A stretch of 64,000 nt of DNA from Alloprevotella sp. Lung230 (GCF_014385435.1 NZ_JACSUD010000010.1:1-64000), one strand, 5' to 3'; shown: positions 18,601 to 26,405, counted from the first letter of the stretch. Made by a program: numbers and translations. Notes: generated by a model not told the origin, from the sequence alone.

Positions 18601-18929
18601 TCAGCGTTACGGTTTCGGCCGTATCTGCCGGAGAAGGTACCATTCTCTCTCAACAAGTGGCCATCGTTCCTGCCGGCAGTGCTTACACGCTGGTCGCACC
18701 TGTCGTTGAAGGTAGAGAGTTGGTGTCGGTGGAAGGGCCTGTTGAGCAGTTGAAGTCTGTTTCGGGACACCTCACCATCCGCTATGTGTATGGTGCTCCT
18801 TCGGCGGTGGAGGCGGTGCCCTTGGCGTCTGCCCAACATCATGCCGTGTATGACCTCTCCGGCCGCCGCACAACGCCCTCCCGCCCCGGTTTGTATATCG
18901 TGAATGGGGTTAAGGTTTTGGTGAAATAA
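15621..18929 (+). CDS. Secreted beta-N-acetylhexosaminidase, GH20, with long C-terminal extension
   Basis: 1102 residues. Signal peptide (MVRKHMIPFFVVLLMFLPLRGGAS) and a GH20b N-terminal domain (LTPYPKTLKMGQGTLRLP) precede the GH20 TIM barrel (about 165-520). The barrel carries the strand motifs FHFHLTDDQGWRWE and the catalytic Asp-Glu pair in HIGGDECP. The following ~550 residues contain beta-rich repeats of a kind I cannot name and end in YDLSGRRTTPSRPGLYIVNG-KVLVK, a short sorting motif typical of secreted Bacteroidota proteins (type IX-like). It removes terminal GlcNAc/GalNAc from host glycans or chitooligosaccharides at the surface. The gene stops 14 bp before the right direct repeat begins, inside the island. 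Confidence 0.92.
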   Translation: MVRKHMIPFFVVLLMFLPLRGGASEFVNLTPYPKTLKMGQGTLRLPQRFVVGGDALGDSIVGEINKFVADFNRAATGVEAVASPNGTGATLVLRLNADLKKTLGTEGYGLTITRDGITLESATRKGFYYGLVSIKKMLPACIMAGVKDAKVTTYTLPCLTITDSPRFKYRGFMLDVSRHFFSVAEVKRILDVMAAYKMNVFHFHLTDDQGWRWEVKQYPELTRVGSVAANTYITAMYHGAYWTNAQYGPYFYTQDELRDIVAYAADRHIEIVPEIDMPGHFVAAMASYPEYSCNPDAAPAVWTHGGVSSNVLNVANPQAVQFAKNILTELMDIFPSTTIHIGGDECPTGAWEHNAQCQAQYKKLGLNSYRQLQSHFIKAMDEHVRARGRKLAVWNEAITAAGSDLKIMEKTGATVYCWTGAANAAAKATQLKMPHVYTPQFGYYINRQPGQAPWEQSLPGNGSDDLKSVYNHVPFSNHYTLGIQGTFWTEHVGTDDVLEYLAFPRLMAVAEAGWTPQSLRNFDRFVERMRADTTMLNYNGYQYGRNYLRTTNVPEPPADNTPPAVMPEEGKTYIVRCAVEAFKGTALADNGNSAYPQHTADRRANIGWMVNLVHPYDATKRNLTLRLKNATTHRSIGAPASEALDRLGYPLSFGAAAELMLTYNPKHKDFTIAASGKNLFPVPHTSPALSGIISAGNKEGLGNAVRPQGAAWQLIPARIVTFVCQDTEGKALATLKEFTEKGTPLSAAPTFPGYVLKTPLPTEVSSTEDVTLALTYERAAYLIYRSCEDTRGGLLLRDTLSVPVGETLMVKAPKFDYYTPKDVPAEGVAVTPTADRHLKMTYETEAYSGVKAVAEPVGQLEDGHSFVIYDTAVNDPKRAGFRNVNPTTQQVMQGRLAQGEATPYFTWTLEKSGARWKVKNELLDKYLPEMVQSGRILLSNNAGLFNFTLNADKETWKVQGSNRQYWDGAEGFMTGWHTYGHPYRLHRYFVKPYFSVTVSAVSAGEGTILSQQVAIVPAGSAYTLVAPVVEGRELVSVEGPVEQLKSVSGHLTIRYVYGAPSAVEAVPLASAQHHAVYDLSGRRTTPSRPGLYIVNGVKVLVK

Positions 18930-18943
18930 GCCCACCTTCTTTT

Positions 18944-19088
18944 CTTTTGCCCCTTGGGCATAGGCGCGAACAATCACTGCCGGCAGGGGAGCGCCTTCGC
19001 TGTCGCGCACCGTCCCTGTCAGCAGTGTCTGTCCGTGCCCCAAGCCGGGAAGCAGCAGGAGTAATAGGAGAAGTAGGGGTTTGAGCAT
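18944..19088 (-). pseudogene. N-terminal fragment of the receptor gene (truncated duplicate)
   Basis: From ATG at 19088 the first 49 codons match the receptor at 3494-6091 (one visible residue change, T to A, in SEGAPLPAVIV). At 18944 the match stops abruptly, and the frame runs on into antisense GH20 sequence, which is not homologous to the receptor. It marks the right breakpoint of the island. Confidence 0.88.
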
Positions 19089-19122
19089 CTACTTGTTGAA
19101 AATATATTTGAAACGAAATCGG

Positions 19123-19267
19123 GCTGACATCCAGTCAGCAGGCTTGCGGATAGATTTCTACCCCAGGAGAACGTGGGGTTATTCAAAGGTTTCGCTTTCA
19201 GCGACTGTTATCAATAAAGTGTCTATCCCACTACTTTTGCCGTCAATCTTTCGAGCGAAAACGCTCG
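19123..19267 (-). repeat. Degraded copy of the four-hairpin array
   Basis: Counterpart of 6126-6270. Stems 1 and 4 are intact. Stem 2 has a C-to-G mismatch (CCCCAGG against CGTGGGG). Stem 3 has lost its first pair (TTCGCT against AGCGAC). The decay fits loss of constraint once the downstream receptor gene was truncated. Confidence 0.7.
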
Positions 19268-19277
19268 ATGTCTCCAT

Positions 19278-20123
19278 TTAGAAATCCTCGTAGGGCGAGT
19301 AGAAGATGCGTCTCTTTTTGGCATTGGCTTCGGGTTCTTTCTTTTCAATCAGTCCGGCGGCTACCATACCTGCCCCCGGGTGGGTGGCGTCTTCATAAAT
19401 GGCTTTGAGCGCTGCCTCACGCGTCACTTTCCGCCAACGATGGAGGGATATTGTGAGGAACTTTATTCTTGGCGCGTGTATGCTCGTCGCTTCAATGTGG
19501 TGCATTCCCTTGTCGTCTTGTGCTTTCAGGATCAACCCCGGCAAGCCTTGCAGTTTCCACGGCCCGGCATCAATGGGGATTTCGTCGCTCCACCACACTG
19601 TCCAGACGCGTCCGCGAAAGGGTGCCGTGGCTTTGTGGCAGAGATAGCCGCACACGGTGGCCGTGTCGGGCAGCAGCGTCCACTGGAACACTGCCGTACT
19701 GTCCAGACAACGATAGCGAGAGGGGAAGACTGAAAAGCTTTCGGTGAGCATTTTACTTTTGAGATTGCGCACCAAATGATAGTTGGGGGTGTTGGGGTAT
19801 ATGAAATCTAAATCAAGTACCTCCCCCCAAGTGGGCGTCTTCCCTTTTGCCACATAAAGGGAGTCTCGCCGATAGGCACCATAAGAGCGGTAAGTCATAA
19901 AGGACTCCCCAATGCCTAAGACCATCGGGTTTGCTTGTGTTGATGGAATGACCGTGTCTACATCAGTTTGCAGATAGAAAACTTCCAATCGGATATTTTT
20001 ATCTAACGTGTCTTTCTTTTCCGGATTGGATGGACTATTTCTTCCTTCCTCGGAAATAAAACCTTGTGCCCATAAAATAGAAGGGCAGAGGAGCACAAAA
20101 AGAATAAAGAGTTTTTTTAGCAT
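19278..20123 (-). CDS. GLPGLI family protein, copy A'
   Basis: 281 residues, same length as copy A, with signal peptide MLKKLFILFVLLCPSILWAQ and the motif LQGLPGLILKAQDDKG. It differs from copy A at scattered sites, mostly in the first 100 residues. It lies 35 nt downstream of copy B on the same strand and is followed by the broken receptor start, so it has lost its outer membrane partner in cis. Exported, function unknown. Confidence 0.87.
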   Translation of the reverse strand: MLKKLFILFVLLCPSILWAQGFISEEGRNSPSNPEKKDTLDKNIRLEVFYLQTDVDTVIPSTQANPMVLGIGESFMTYRSYGAYRRDSLYVAKGKTPTWGEVLDLDFIYPNTPNYHLVRNLKSKMLTESFSVFPSRYRCLDSTAVFQWTLLPDTATVCGYLCHKATAPFRGRVWTVWWSDEIPIDAGPWKLQGLPGLILKAQDDKGMHHIEATSIHAPRIKFLTISLHRWRKVTREAALKAIYEDATHPGAGMVAAGLIEKKEPEANAKKRRIFYSPYEDF

Positions 20124-20158
20124 GGTGGTGTTTGTTCGGAGATTCTTTTATGAAGGGG

Positions 20159-21004
20159 TTATTCTTCCTCGTAGGGCGAGTAGAAGTGGCGTCTCTTTTT
20201 GGCATTGGCTTCGGGCTCTTTCTTTTCAATCAGCCCGGCGGCGACCATACCTGCTCCCGGGTGGGTGGCGTCTTCATAGATGGCTTTGAGTGCTGCTTCA
20301 CGTGTCACTTTTCGCCAGTGATGGGTAGACATTGCTGCAAAGTGGAGTTTGGGGGAGCGTATGCTCGTCGCTTCAATGTGGTGCATCCCCTTGTCGTCTT
20401 GTGCTTTCAGAATCAGTCCCGGCAAGCCTTGCAGTTTCCACGGCCCGGCATCAATGGGGATTTCATCGCTCCACCATGCTGTCCAGACGTGTCCGCGAAA
20501 GGGTCCCGTGGCTTTGTGGCAGAGATAACCGCACACGGTAGCCGTGTCGGGAAGCAGCGTCCACTGGAACACTGCCGTACTATCCAGACAACGATAGCGA
20601 GAGGGGAAGACTGAAAAACTTTCGATGAACAAATTGCGTCTGATATTGCGGATTAATTGATGATGGTAGGAGTCACGGAAGAGATTATACACGTCCGTTA
20701 CTTCACCCACAGTTGGTGCTTTCTTAATCACGCACAAGGAATCTTGTCGATAGGAACAATAAGAACGATAAGAGCAGAATTTTTCTCCAATACTTAGGAC
20801 AAGTGGATAGGTGATTGTTGCTTTTAAAACAGTGTCTATATCTGTTTGTTGATAGAAAACTTCTAATTGGATGTTCTTGTCTAATGTGTCTGCCTTTTCA
20901 ATATTAGCAGGAAGGCTGCGTGTTTTGCTATCTAATATAACGCCTTGACCCCAGAGAAGATAGGGAAAGCATGCAATAAAAAGAATAATTTTTTTGAGAG
21001 ACAT
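20159..21004 (-). CDS. GLPGLI family protein, copy B
   Basis: 281 residues with signal peptide MSLKKIILFIACFPYLLWGQ. The N-terminal ~125 residues diverge strongly from copies A and A'. From SFSVFPSRYRCLDSTAVFQW onward the three proteins are almost identical through the GLPGLI motif to the C-terminus (HFYSPYEEE here, FYSPYEDF in the others). The sharp change in similarity suggests gene conversion of the 3' half. It is upstream of copy A' in the same transcription unit, reading from the promoter at 21379-21410. Confidence 0.87.
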   Translation of the reverse strand: MSLKKIILFIACFPYLLWGQGVILDSKTRSLPANIEKADTLDKNIQLEVFYQQTDIDTVLKATITYPLVLSIGEKFCSYRSYCSYRQDSLCVIKKAPTVGEVTDVYNLFRDSYHHQLIRNIRRNLFIESFSVFPSRYRCLDSTAVFQWTLLPDTATVCGYLCHKATGPFRGHVWTAWWSDEIPIDAGPWKLQGLPGLILKAQDDKGMHHIEATSIRSPKLHFAAMSTHHWRKVTREAALKAIYEDATHPGAGMVAAGLIEKKEPEANAKKRRHFYSPYEEE

Positions 21005-21085
21005 AAACTATTCTTGTTTGAAATGTTTGCATTAAAAGAGACACATAGCGCTTGTGAATTTTCCTCGCAAGCGCTATGTGCTATT

Positions 21086-21364
21086 TTACTCTCTACCGAC
21101 GGTGTGAATGTCTTTGATGTGAGAAAGTCCGAAACTAATATGACAACCTGGTTGTCCACAAGCATCTTGGGCAAGGCCATCTATATACTTTTGAACTTCT
21201 TTTTCCGTAGCTCCACTTTGTCGAAAGGCTTCTGGGGAAACGGCATAAAAACGATGAACACTGTTATCACAGCATCTGACCGTGATTTCACTGGTAGGAG
21301 TAGAGATAGAATCTACTGCCGCGAGAGCAAGAAGGAAAAATCTTTTTTTATAAGGCGGAAGATT
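21086..21364 (-). pseudogene. Small secreted protein remnant without a start codon
   Basis: Open frame of about 92 codons ending at 21086. It begins like a signal peptide (KKRFFLLALAAVDS) and continues with a Cys-containing mature part (TVRCCDNSVHRFYAVSPEAF, later DACGQPGCHISF). Where the start is expected the codon is TAT before AAA AAA AGA, and a stop lies four codons upstream of that. The junction with the duplicated tail (21367) is immediately upstream. It is either a gene decapitated by rearrangement or one using an unrecognised start. Family not recognised. Confidence 0.5.
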
Positions 21365-21378
21365 TTAGGGGTGTGCTG

Positions 21379-21410
21379 CAAACTTAAGAAAAACAGTCTG
21401 ATTGACCAAA
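21379..21410 (-). promoter_or_regulatory. Promoter of the GLPGLI B-A' unit
   Basis: Minus strand TTTG, 20 nt, TAAGTTTG: perfect consensus. It lies in the duplicated tail shared with 7168-7199. The predicted transcript start falls about 10 nt upstream of the start-less small ORF. Confidence 0.75.
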
Positions 21411-21461
21411 TAAATCGAGATTTTTTGAAAAAGTTTTTGAGAAATGTTAGTTCTTTTGTTT

Positions 21462-21719
21462 CTCGCGCGCACGCGCGTATACCCTATATAGGGTGTGCAA
21501 AAAGCCTTCACTCCTTCACCAGGATGCTTAACGTTTTCTTTTATAGTGGGTTATGGGTGAAGGCAATTTGCACTTTGCCTTCACCCCTCCCTTGGCGATG
21601 CCGGCCGATGCTCACCTGCTTTTCCTCTTGGTGTAGAGGGACTTGCCCAAACGGGTGAAGGCAGTGAAGGCAAAAAACAAGAACTCTTGTAGTGTGATGC
21701 GCGCGGGAATGCGCGCGAG
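21462..21719. repeat. Inverted-repeat core element, locus B
   Basis: CTCGCGCGCACGCGCGTATAC at the left end (positions 21462-21482) pairs with GCGCGCGAG at the right. Internal arms AAGCCTTCACTCCTTCACC and GGTGAAGGCAGTGAAGGC face each other, and a second GGTGAAGGC/GCCTTCACC pair lies in the centre. 258 bp; no ORF of interest. Confidence 0.78.
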
Positions 21720-21792
21720 GACGGAACATGAGGAGCAGAGTGTGCACCCCACGTGAAAGCCGGGCAATGGGGAGGGGGCAAAACGAAATGGG

Positions 21793-21843
21793 AGGTAGTT
21801 TGGCGCGGCTCTGAGGTAAATGAAACTACCTCTGAGGTAAATC
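21793..21843 (+). repeat. 21-bp-period GAGGTAG array, locus B
   Basis: GAGGTAG/GAGGTAA begins at 21793, 21814 and 21835, exactly 21 nt apart, with unrelated 10-14 nt spacers. Confidence 0.72.
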
Positions 21844-21884
21844 TGTCTGGCACGGAGGGGAGAAGGGTCGGCAGTGCTGTCGCC

Positions 21885-21956
21885 GAAAGTGTTAAATCTG
21901 TGTTAAAATCGGGGACCTCCGGCGTTTTTGGCCGGTGAGATGTCTATATGTAAATA
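21885..21956 (+). repeat. Third conserved block of the composite repeat, locus B
   Basis: GAAAGTGTTAAATCTGTGTT, about 30 nt, then GGTGAGATGTCTATATGTAA. The same block occurs at 59528-59600 and, inverted, at 33564-33634. Confidence 0.65.
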
Positions 21957-21964
21957 GGGGGCTT

Positions 21965-22062
21965 CTCCCAATAGCCGTAGGCGAGGAGGGCTTGCCCGAC
22001 GAACCTACGGTAGGTCCAATACCGAGCGGAACGCCTCCGAAGGAGACGCCCATCGGTAAGCC
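21965..22062 (+). repeat. Fragment of the 416-bp tandem-repeat family
   Basis: AATAGCCGTAGGCGAGGAGG, then CTTGCCCGACGAACCTACGG, then CGCCTCCGAAGGAGACGCCC; closely matches 45240-45330 and 45656-45746 in the tandem array. No gene seen from here to the promoter at 22221. Confidence 0.65.
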
Positions 22063-22220
22063 CCCACTCATGACAGAGCGCCGCTTGCCACGTGGCTGAA
22101 ATCGCGGGATTTATCCAACCAATCTTCTAAAACGAGGAGGGAGACATGGGGACTTTCATAAAGAAACGAAAAAAGAAAAGGGTTTTACGGTAAAACTAAA
22201 CGCTTGGAAAAAGTTTTTTG

Positions 22221-22228
22221 TATCTTTG
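22221..22228 (+). promoter_or_regulatory. -7 box for the DUF5686 gene
   Basis: TATCTTTG, 24 nt before the chosen ATG at 22253; no well-spaced TTTG upstream. Confidence 0.55.
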
Positions 22229-22252
22229 TGCTCTCAATACTTTGTTCACGAC

Positions 22253-24904
22253 ATGAAACGACTTTACACGCTTTTCTTGCTCCTCTTGGGGACGATATTC
22301 ACCCTCTCCGCACAGCGCCTGCCGGGGCGTGTGCTCGACGCCAAGACGGGAGAAGCCCTACCTTTTGTCAACGTTTTCTACGACGGTGGCCGCGGCGTGC
22401 AGACCGATGCCGAGGGGCGATTCTCCATCGCCTTCCGGAGCGGAGCGCGCTTGCGGGTGTCGTCGGTGGGCTATGAAGCCTATGCCACCCGCGTGAAAGG
22501 CACCGACTCGCTCATCGTGCGCCTCACTCCTGCCGATTTGGGGATAGCCGAAGCCAAAGTGGTGGGGCGTAAGGAGAAGTATTCGCGCAAGAACAATCCT
22601 GCCGTAGAATTGATGAAAAAGGTGATTGCTGCCAAAAAGAACAGCGATTTGCGGCAGCACGACTATTATTCGGTGGTGCAGTACAACAAACTTAATTTTG
22701 CGTTGAGCGATGTGACGCCACGTGTTTTTGAGGAAGGACAGTTCAAACGGATGCCTTTCTTGAAAAATCACGTGGAGCGGTCGCCCGAAACCGGAAAACT
22801 CATCCTGCCGCTCACGGTGGACGAAACCGTGACGGAGCAAATCTACCGCAAGCGTGACAATACGGCCAAGCAAATTGTGGTGGGGCAACGTTCCGAGGGC
22901 ATCAACGAACTCATCAATACGGGCGATGCAATCAACACCATGCTCAAAGATGCCTTCACCGAGGTGAACCTCTACGAGAACAACGTGCGACTGCTGCAAT
23001 ATCAGTTCATCTCTCCGCTTTCCTCGACCGATGCCATTGGTTTTTACCGCTATTTTCTGGCCGACACCACCTATGTGGAGGGGACAAAGTGCATCGAGGT
23101 GCAGTTTACGCCCAACAATGCGCAGGATTTTGGATTTGCGGGCGAACTCTATGTGACGGCCGACTCGACTTATCGGGTGAAGAAAGTGGTGATGGGGGTG
23201 CCGGTGCACACCGGTGTCAATTTTGTGGAACTGATGAAAATCGAACAGAGTTTTGAAGAACTGTCCACGGGCGAGCAGGTGCTCACGAAGGACAACATGC
23301 TCGTGGTGCTCAAAGTGGCCGAAGGTATTCAGAAATTTCAGGTGAAGCGCACCACCCACTACACCAACTTTGCCTTCGACTCCATCCCTGATGTGCGCTT
23401 CAACTTCCGCGGAAAGACCCGCACGCTCGCCGACGCGCAGATGCAGGAAGAGAGTTTTTGGGACGCCCATCGCACCGAGAGGCTCACGCAATCGGAAACG
23501 CAGATGGACCTCTTTATTCGCCGCATCCAGAACATCCGAGGGGTGAAACCCATCATCTGGACGGCCAAGGCCTTTATCGAAAACTTTGTCGAAACCTCTC
23601 TCGACCCCAAGCATCCCTCCAAACTCGATTTCGGGCCGGTCAATACGACCATCACGGGCAACGACGTGGACGGATTGCGCCTGCGTCTTTCGGCACAAAC
23701 CACGGCCAACTTGAGTCCGCACTGGTTCTTCCGCGGCTATGGCGCTTATGGTTTCAAAGATCGCCGCTGGAAGGGGATGGGCGAAGTGACCTACTCGTTT
23801 CTGAGCAAGCGCTATCTGCCGCGCGAATATCCTGTGAGCCGCTTGGTCTTCTCTTACACCAACGATGTGATGTCGCCTTCGGATTTCCACCTACCCACCG
23901 ACAAAGACAATGTGTTCTTGGCGGCAAAATGGACGAAGGTCGATCACATGATGTATAACGAAAACTTTCGTCTCTTCTTTGAACGCGAGTGGGAGTATGG
24001 TCTGCGCATCAAAGCCCAATTGGCGCACGACCGCAACGAACCTACCGCCCACCTCTTTTATCAACCTGTGGCCGTAGGGACGGCGGCAGGTGTGGGGAGG
24101 CCGTTGGGTTCGGCTTCTGACGTAGCGGCAGGGTTTAATCCGGCAGCGAGCAATATGCGCGACATTTCTATATCCGACTTCAGTGTGTTGCTCGAATACC
24201 AGCCAGGCGCTACCTATATCAACACCAAGCAGCGCCGCATTCGTGCCAACCACAATGCGCCCATCTTCAGCATCTCGCACACTGTGGGACTGAAAGGCGC
24301 GTGGAGCGACTACACCTACAACAACACGGAAGTGGGGATTTATAAGCGTTGGTGGGTAAAGTCGTGGGGCAAGATCGAAACCCATCTCAAAGCCGGTGCG
24401 CAATGGAATCGCGTGCCTTTCCCGCTGCTCTGTATGCCTTGGGCCAACACCTCGTTTGTGAAAGAAGATGGGATGTTCAACCTCATCAAGAACATGGAGT
24501 TTATGAACGACCGCTATGTCTCGTTTATGGGCTCGTGGGATTTGAATGGGAAAATCCTCAATCGCATCCCTTTGCTCCACCGCCTGAAATGGCGTGAATA
24601 TATCGGAGTGAATGCGCTGTGGGGGACACTGACCGACAAGAATAACCCTTATTTGGCGCAAAATGCCAATGTTACCGACCTCTTTTACTTTCCTGCGCGC
24701 TTCAACCATGATGTCTACGAGCAACAGAGTCGTGTGATGGATCGCAACCGCCCCTATGTGGAGCTGGTGGCCGGCGTGCACAATATCTTCAAACTCCTAC
24801 ATGTGCAGTATGTGCGTCGCGTGACTTATATCAATGAGCCACAGTCGGTCTACGGCAAAACGCAGAAATGGGGCATCCGCTTTATGTTTCGTGCTTCCTT
24901 CTGA
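22253..24904 (+). CDS. DUF5686 outer membrane protein with carboxypeptidase-regulatory domain
   Basis: About 883 residues. Signal peptide MKRLYTLFLLLLGTIFTLSAQ, then a carboxypeptidase-regulatory-like domain (about 22-105, RVLDAKTGEALPFVNVFYDG). A linker of basic residues (GRKEKYSRKNNPAVELMKKV) precedes the long DUF5686 region, rich in alternating beta-strand patterns and ending KWGIRFMFRASF, a beta-barrel C-terminal signature. The start 22253 is chosen over 22226 because it begins the signal peptide and the -7 box overlaps the longer frame. Role unknown; probably an outer membrane barrel. Its stop is 5 nt from the convergent recO stop. Confidence 0.85.
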   Translation: MKRLYTLFLLLLGTIFTLSAQRLPGRVLDAKTGEALPFVNVFYDGGRGVQTDAEGRFSIAFRSGARLRVSSVGYEAYATRVKGTDSLIVRLTPADLGIAEAKVVGRKEKYSRKNNPAVELMKKVIAAKKNSDLRQHDYYSVVQYNKLNFALSDVTPRVFEEGQFKRMPFLKNHVERSPETGKLILPLTVDETVTEQIYRKRDNTAKQIVVGQRSEGINELINTGDAINTMLKDAFTEVNLYENNVRLLQYQFISPLSSTDAIGFYRYFLADTTYVEGTKCIEVQFTPNNAQDFGFAGELYVTADSTYRVKKVVMGVPVHTGVNFVELMKIEQSFEELSTGEQVLTKDNMLVVLKVAEGIQKFQVKRTTHYTNFAFDSIPDVRFNFRGKTRTLADAQMQEESFWDAHRTERLTQSETQMDLFIRRIQNIRGVKPIIWTAKAFIENFVETSLDPKHPSKLDFGPVNTTITGNDVDGLRLRLSAQTTANLSPHWFFRGYGAYGFKDRRWKGMGEVTYSFLSKRYLPREYPVSRLVFSYTNDVMSPSDFHLPTDKDNVFLAAKWTKVDHMMYNENFRLFFEREWEYGLRIKAQLAHDRNEPTAHLFYQPVAVGTAAGVGRPLGSASDVAAGFNPAASNMRDISISDFSVLLEYQPGATYINTKQRRIRANHNAPIFSISHTVGLKGAWSDYTYNNTEVGIYKRWWVKSWGKIETHLKAGAQWNRVPFPLLCMPWANTSFVKEDGMFNLIKNMEFMNDRYVSFMGSWDLNGKILNRIPLLHRLKWREYIGVNALWGTLTDKNNPYLAQNANVTDLFYFPARFNHDVYEQQSRVMDRNRPYVELVAGVHNIFKLLHVQYVRRVTYINEPQSVYGKTQKWGIRFMFRASF

Positions 24905-24909
24905 ACCGC

Positions 24910-25632
24910 TCAGTCGAACACCTCGCTCAGCACCTCCAAACTCCTCAATTCCGGAAAGACGGGGAGGTGTAGGCGGTAGTATTCGAGGATGAGGAAGAGG
25001 ATGCGCTGCCGCTCCGTGCGCGAGAGGGCAAAGAGCTGCATCGTGCCGAAGTTCATGCGCATGAGCTGGGCAAAGGCTTCGGCCTCCCGCCCCGAGATGT
25101 AGTGGCGGTGAGGAGGCGGTGTGGCGCGAAATTGCCCTTCGAGCAAGTCGAAATGGGGCAGGGTGGCGCTGTCGAGCGAAGGCATGATGCCCAGGAAGCG
25201 CGCGAGCCGCATCAGGAAGACGATGTGGAAGTTGGCGTAGCCGCTCGGGGCCGTGTCGAACCACTCCAAGCTGTGGGCGATGAAATCAAACAGGAGTTCG
25301 CTGCCTTCCTCGTTGCGGAGGATGTGGAGTAGTGCCTCGCTCAGGAAGAGCACCACCATCTGTTTGACCGGTGTGCTGTGCAGTCCGGCATAGGGCGTGA
25401 GCACCACGACCGATTTGGGCGAGATGAGCCCGCCGCGGAGTTTAGGTGTCCATTCGGCTTCGAGCAGCGCCAAGGGTTGGAAGAGGCTGTGGCGTACCGC
25501 GGCCCGCTTGGCGTGGGAGATGCGCACCAAGAAAGTGACGCGGCCTTCGCTGCGGCTGAGGCATTCGGCAATGATCTTGTCGTCGGCATACCGCAAGGTG
25601 TTCAGTACGACAATCGGAGACTTTACGTTCAT
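24910..25632 (-). CDS. recO: DNA repair protein RecO
   Basis: 240 residues, the usual length. The N-terminal OB-fold (VVLNTLRYADDKIIAECLSRSEGRVTFLVR) and helical middle (FLMRLARFLGIMPSLD) match RecO, which loads RecA onto SSB-coated DNA in the RecFOR pathway. The frame continues upstream to 25797, but the start at 25632 (MNVKSPIVV) fits the family and sits just after a -7-like box (TATCTTCG on the minus strand, 25636-25643), so the leader would be very short. The zinc-finger cysteines of some RecO proteins are not visible. Converges with the DUF5686 gene. Confidence 0.88.
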   Translation of the reverse strand: MNVKSPIVVLNTLRYADDKIIAECLSRSEGRVTFLVRISHAKRAAVRHSLFQPLALLEAEWTPKLRGGLISPKSVVVLTPYAGLHSTPVKQMVVLFLSEALLHILRNEEGSELLFDFIAHSLEWFDTAPSGYANFHIVFLMRLARFLGIMPSLDSATLPHFDLLEGQFRATPPPHRHYISGREAEAFAQLMRMNFGTMQLFALSRTERQRILFLILEYYRLHLPVFPELRSLEVLSEVFD

Positions 25633-25746
25633 GAAGCGAAGATACGAAAAAGAAGACAGCTGCGGCCGTTGCTGCCCCAAAAAGCCACCAAAAACGATGG
25701 AAAAGCGAGAAAAAAGCACTTTTTTGCAAAAAAAAAGCCCTTTCTC

Positions 25747-25777
25747 TTTGTTGTAAAGAAAAAAGGTACTACCTTTG
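25747..25777 (+). promoter_or_regulatory. Promoter of tRNA-Glu
   Basis: TTTG (25747-25750), 19 nt, TACCTTTG (25770-25777); consensus match 69 nt upstream of the tRNA. Confidence 0.78.
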
Positions 25778-25846
25778 CACTCGCAAACAGGGAACAACGC
25801 CCCACACGAACAACGAGTGAGACGCTGTCAATTCCTAAGCGCAAAT

Positions 25847-25918
25847 GGTCCCTTCGTCTATCGGTTAGGACGAGAGATTTTCATTCTCTAAAGAGGAGTT
25901 CGACTCTCCTAGGGACTA
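25847..25918 (+). tRNA. tRNA-Glu (anticodon TTC)
   Basis: Full cloverleaf. The acceptor GGTCCCT/AGGGACT includes a G-U first pair. Anticodon stem AGAGA/TCTCT encloses loop TTTTCAT, giving anticodon TTC. T-stem AGGAG/CTCCT has loop TTCGACT. CCA is not encoded. Discriminator A at 25918. Confidence 0.97.
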
Positions 25919-26089
25919 CTATTAAAAACGACACGCGGAGGGAGTTCGAAAGGATTCCCTTCCTTTATTTGAAAAAAGGCTACGTCCGAAGCAGTACCGT
26001 CGGGATGACGATCTAATTTCCTCCTGCTGAAGAGTGCCGGCAGTCAAATTCTATTCATTTTTCGTAACAACAAAAAAGTAAAGAATAAA

Positions 26090-26344
26090 ATGGCAAATCA
26101 CAAATCATCTGTAAAGAGAATTCGTCAGACCGCCACTCGTCGCTTGCACAACCGCTATTATGCCAAAACCATGCGCAACGCCGTTCGCAAGCTCCGCGCT
26201 ACTACTGACAAAGCCGCTGCTGTTGAACTCCTGCCCAAAGTGCAGAAGATGCTCGACAAGCTCGCCAAGACCAACATCATTCACAAGAACAAAGCCGGCA
26301 ACATCAAGTCGAGCCTTATGCTCCACATCAACAAGCTCGCTTAA
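26090..26344 (+). CDS. rpsT: 30S ribosomal protein S20
   Basis: 84 residues, basic, with the family opening [21 protein letters not shown] and the helical C-terminus ([18 protein letters not shown]). Binds 16S rRNA early in 30S assembly. Probably read from the tRNA-Glu promoter or an unseen one in the 171-nt gap, where I find only short imperfect stems. A strong terminator follows at 26369. Confidence 0.97.
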   Translation: MANHKSSVKRIRQTATRRLHNRYYAKTMRNAVRKLRATTDKAAAVELLPKVQKMLDKLAKTNIIHKNKAGNIKSSLMLHINKLA

Positions 26345-26368
26345 TCTTCTGGAATAGATAAGATACAT

Positions 26369-26405
26369 CGGAGTCAAATCAACTGAGATTTGGCTCCGTT
26401 TTTTG
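26369..26405 (+). terminator. Terminator after rpsT
   Basis: CGGAGTCAAATC, AACTGA loop, GATTTGGCTCCG (12 bp with one G-U pair) and then TTTTTT. Confidence 0.9.

Larger units (their letters stand above)
18944..21453. repeat. Right direct repeat flanking the island
   Basis: Bases 18944-20123 match 5947-7126 at constant offset; 21367-21453 matches 7157-7243. Between these matches the right copy has an extra GLPGLI gene and a small secreted-peptide remnant, absent at the left. Confidence 0.83.

Noticed and set aside
17913..19088. 391-codon minus-strand frame beginning with the receptor signal peptide
   Set aside because: Only the first 49 codons match the receptor; the rest is antisense GH20 sequence read through by chance.
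22358..23890. 510-codon frame opposite the DUF5686 gene
   Set aside because: Antisense shadow without recognisable domain.
25633..25797. N-terminal extension of RecO
   Set aside because: Contains the tRNA promoter region and poly-A/T sequence; the family start is at 25632.
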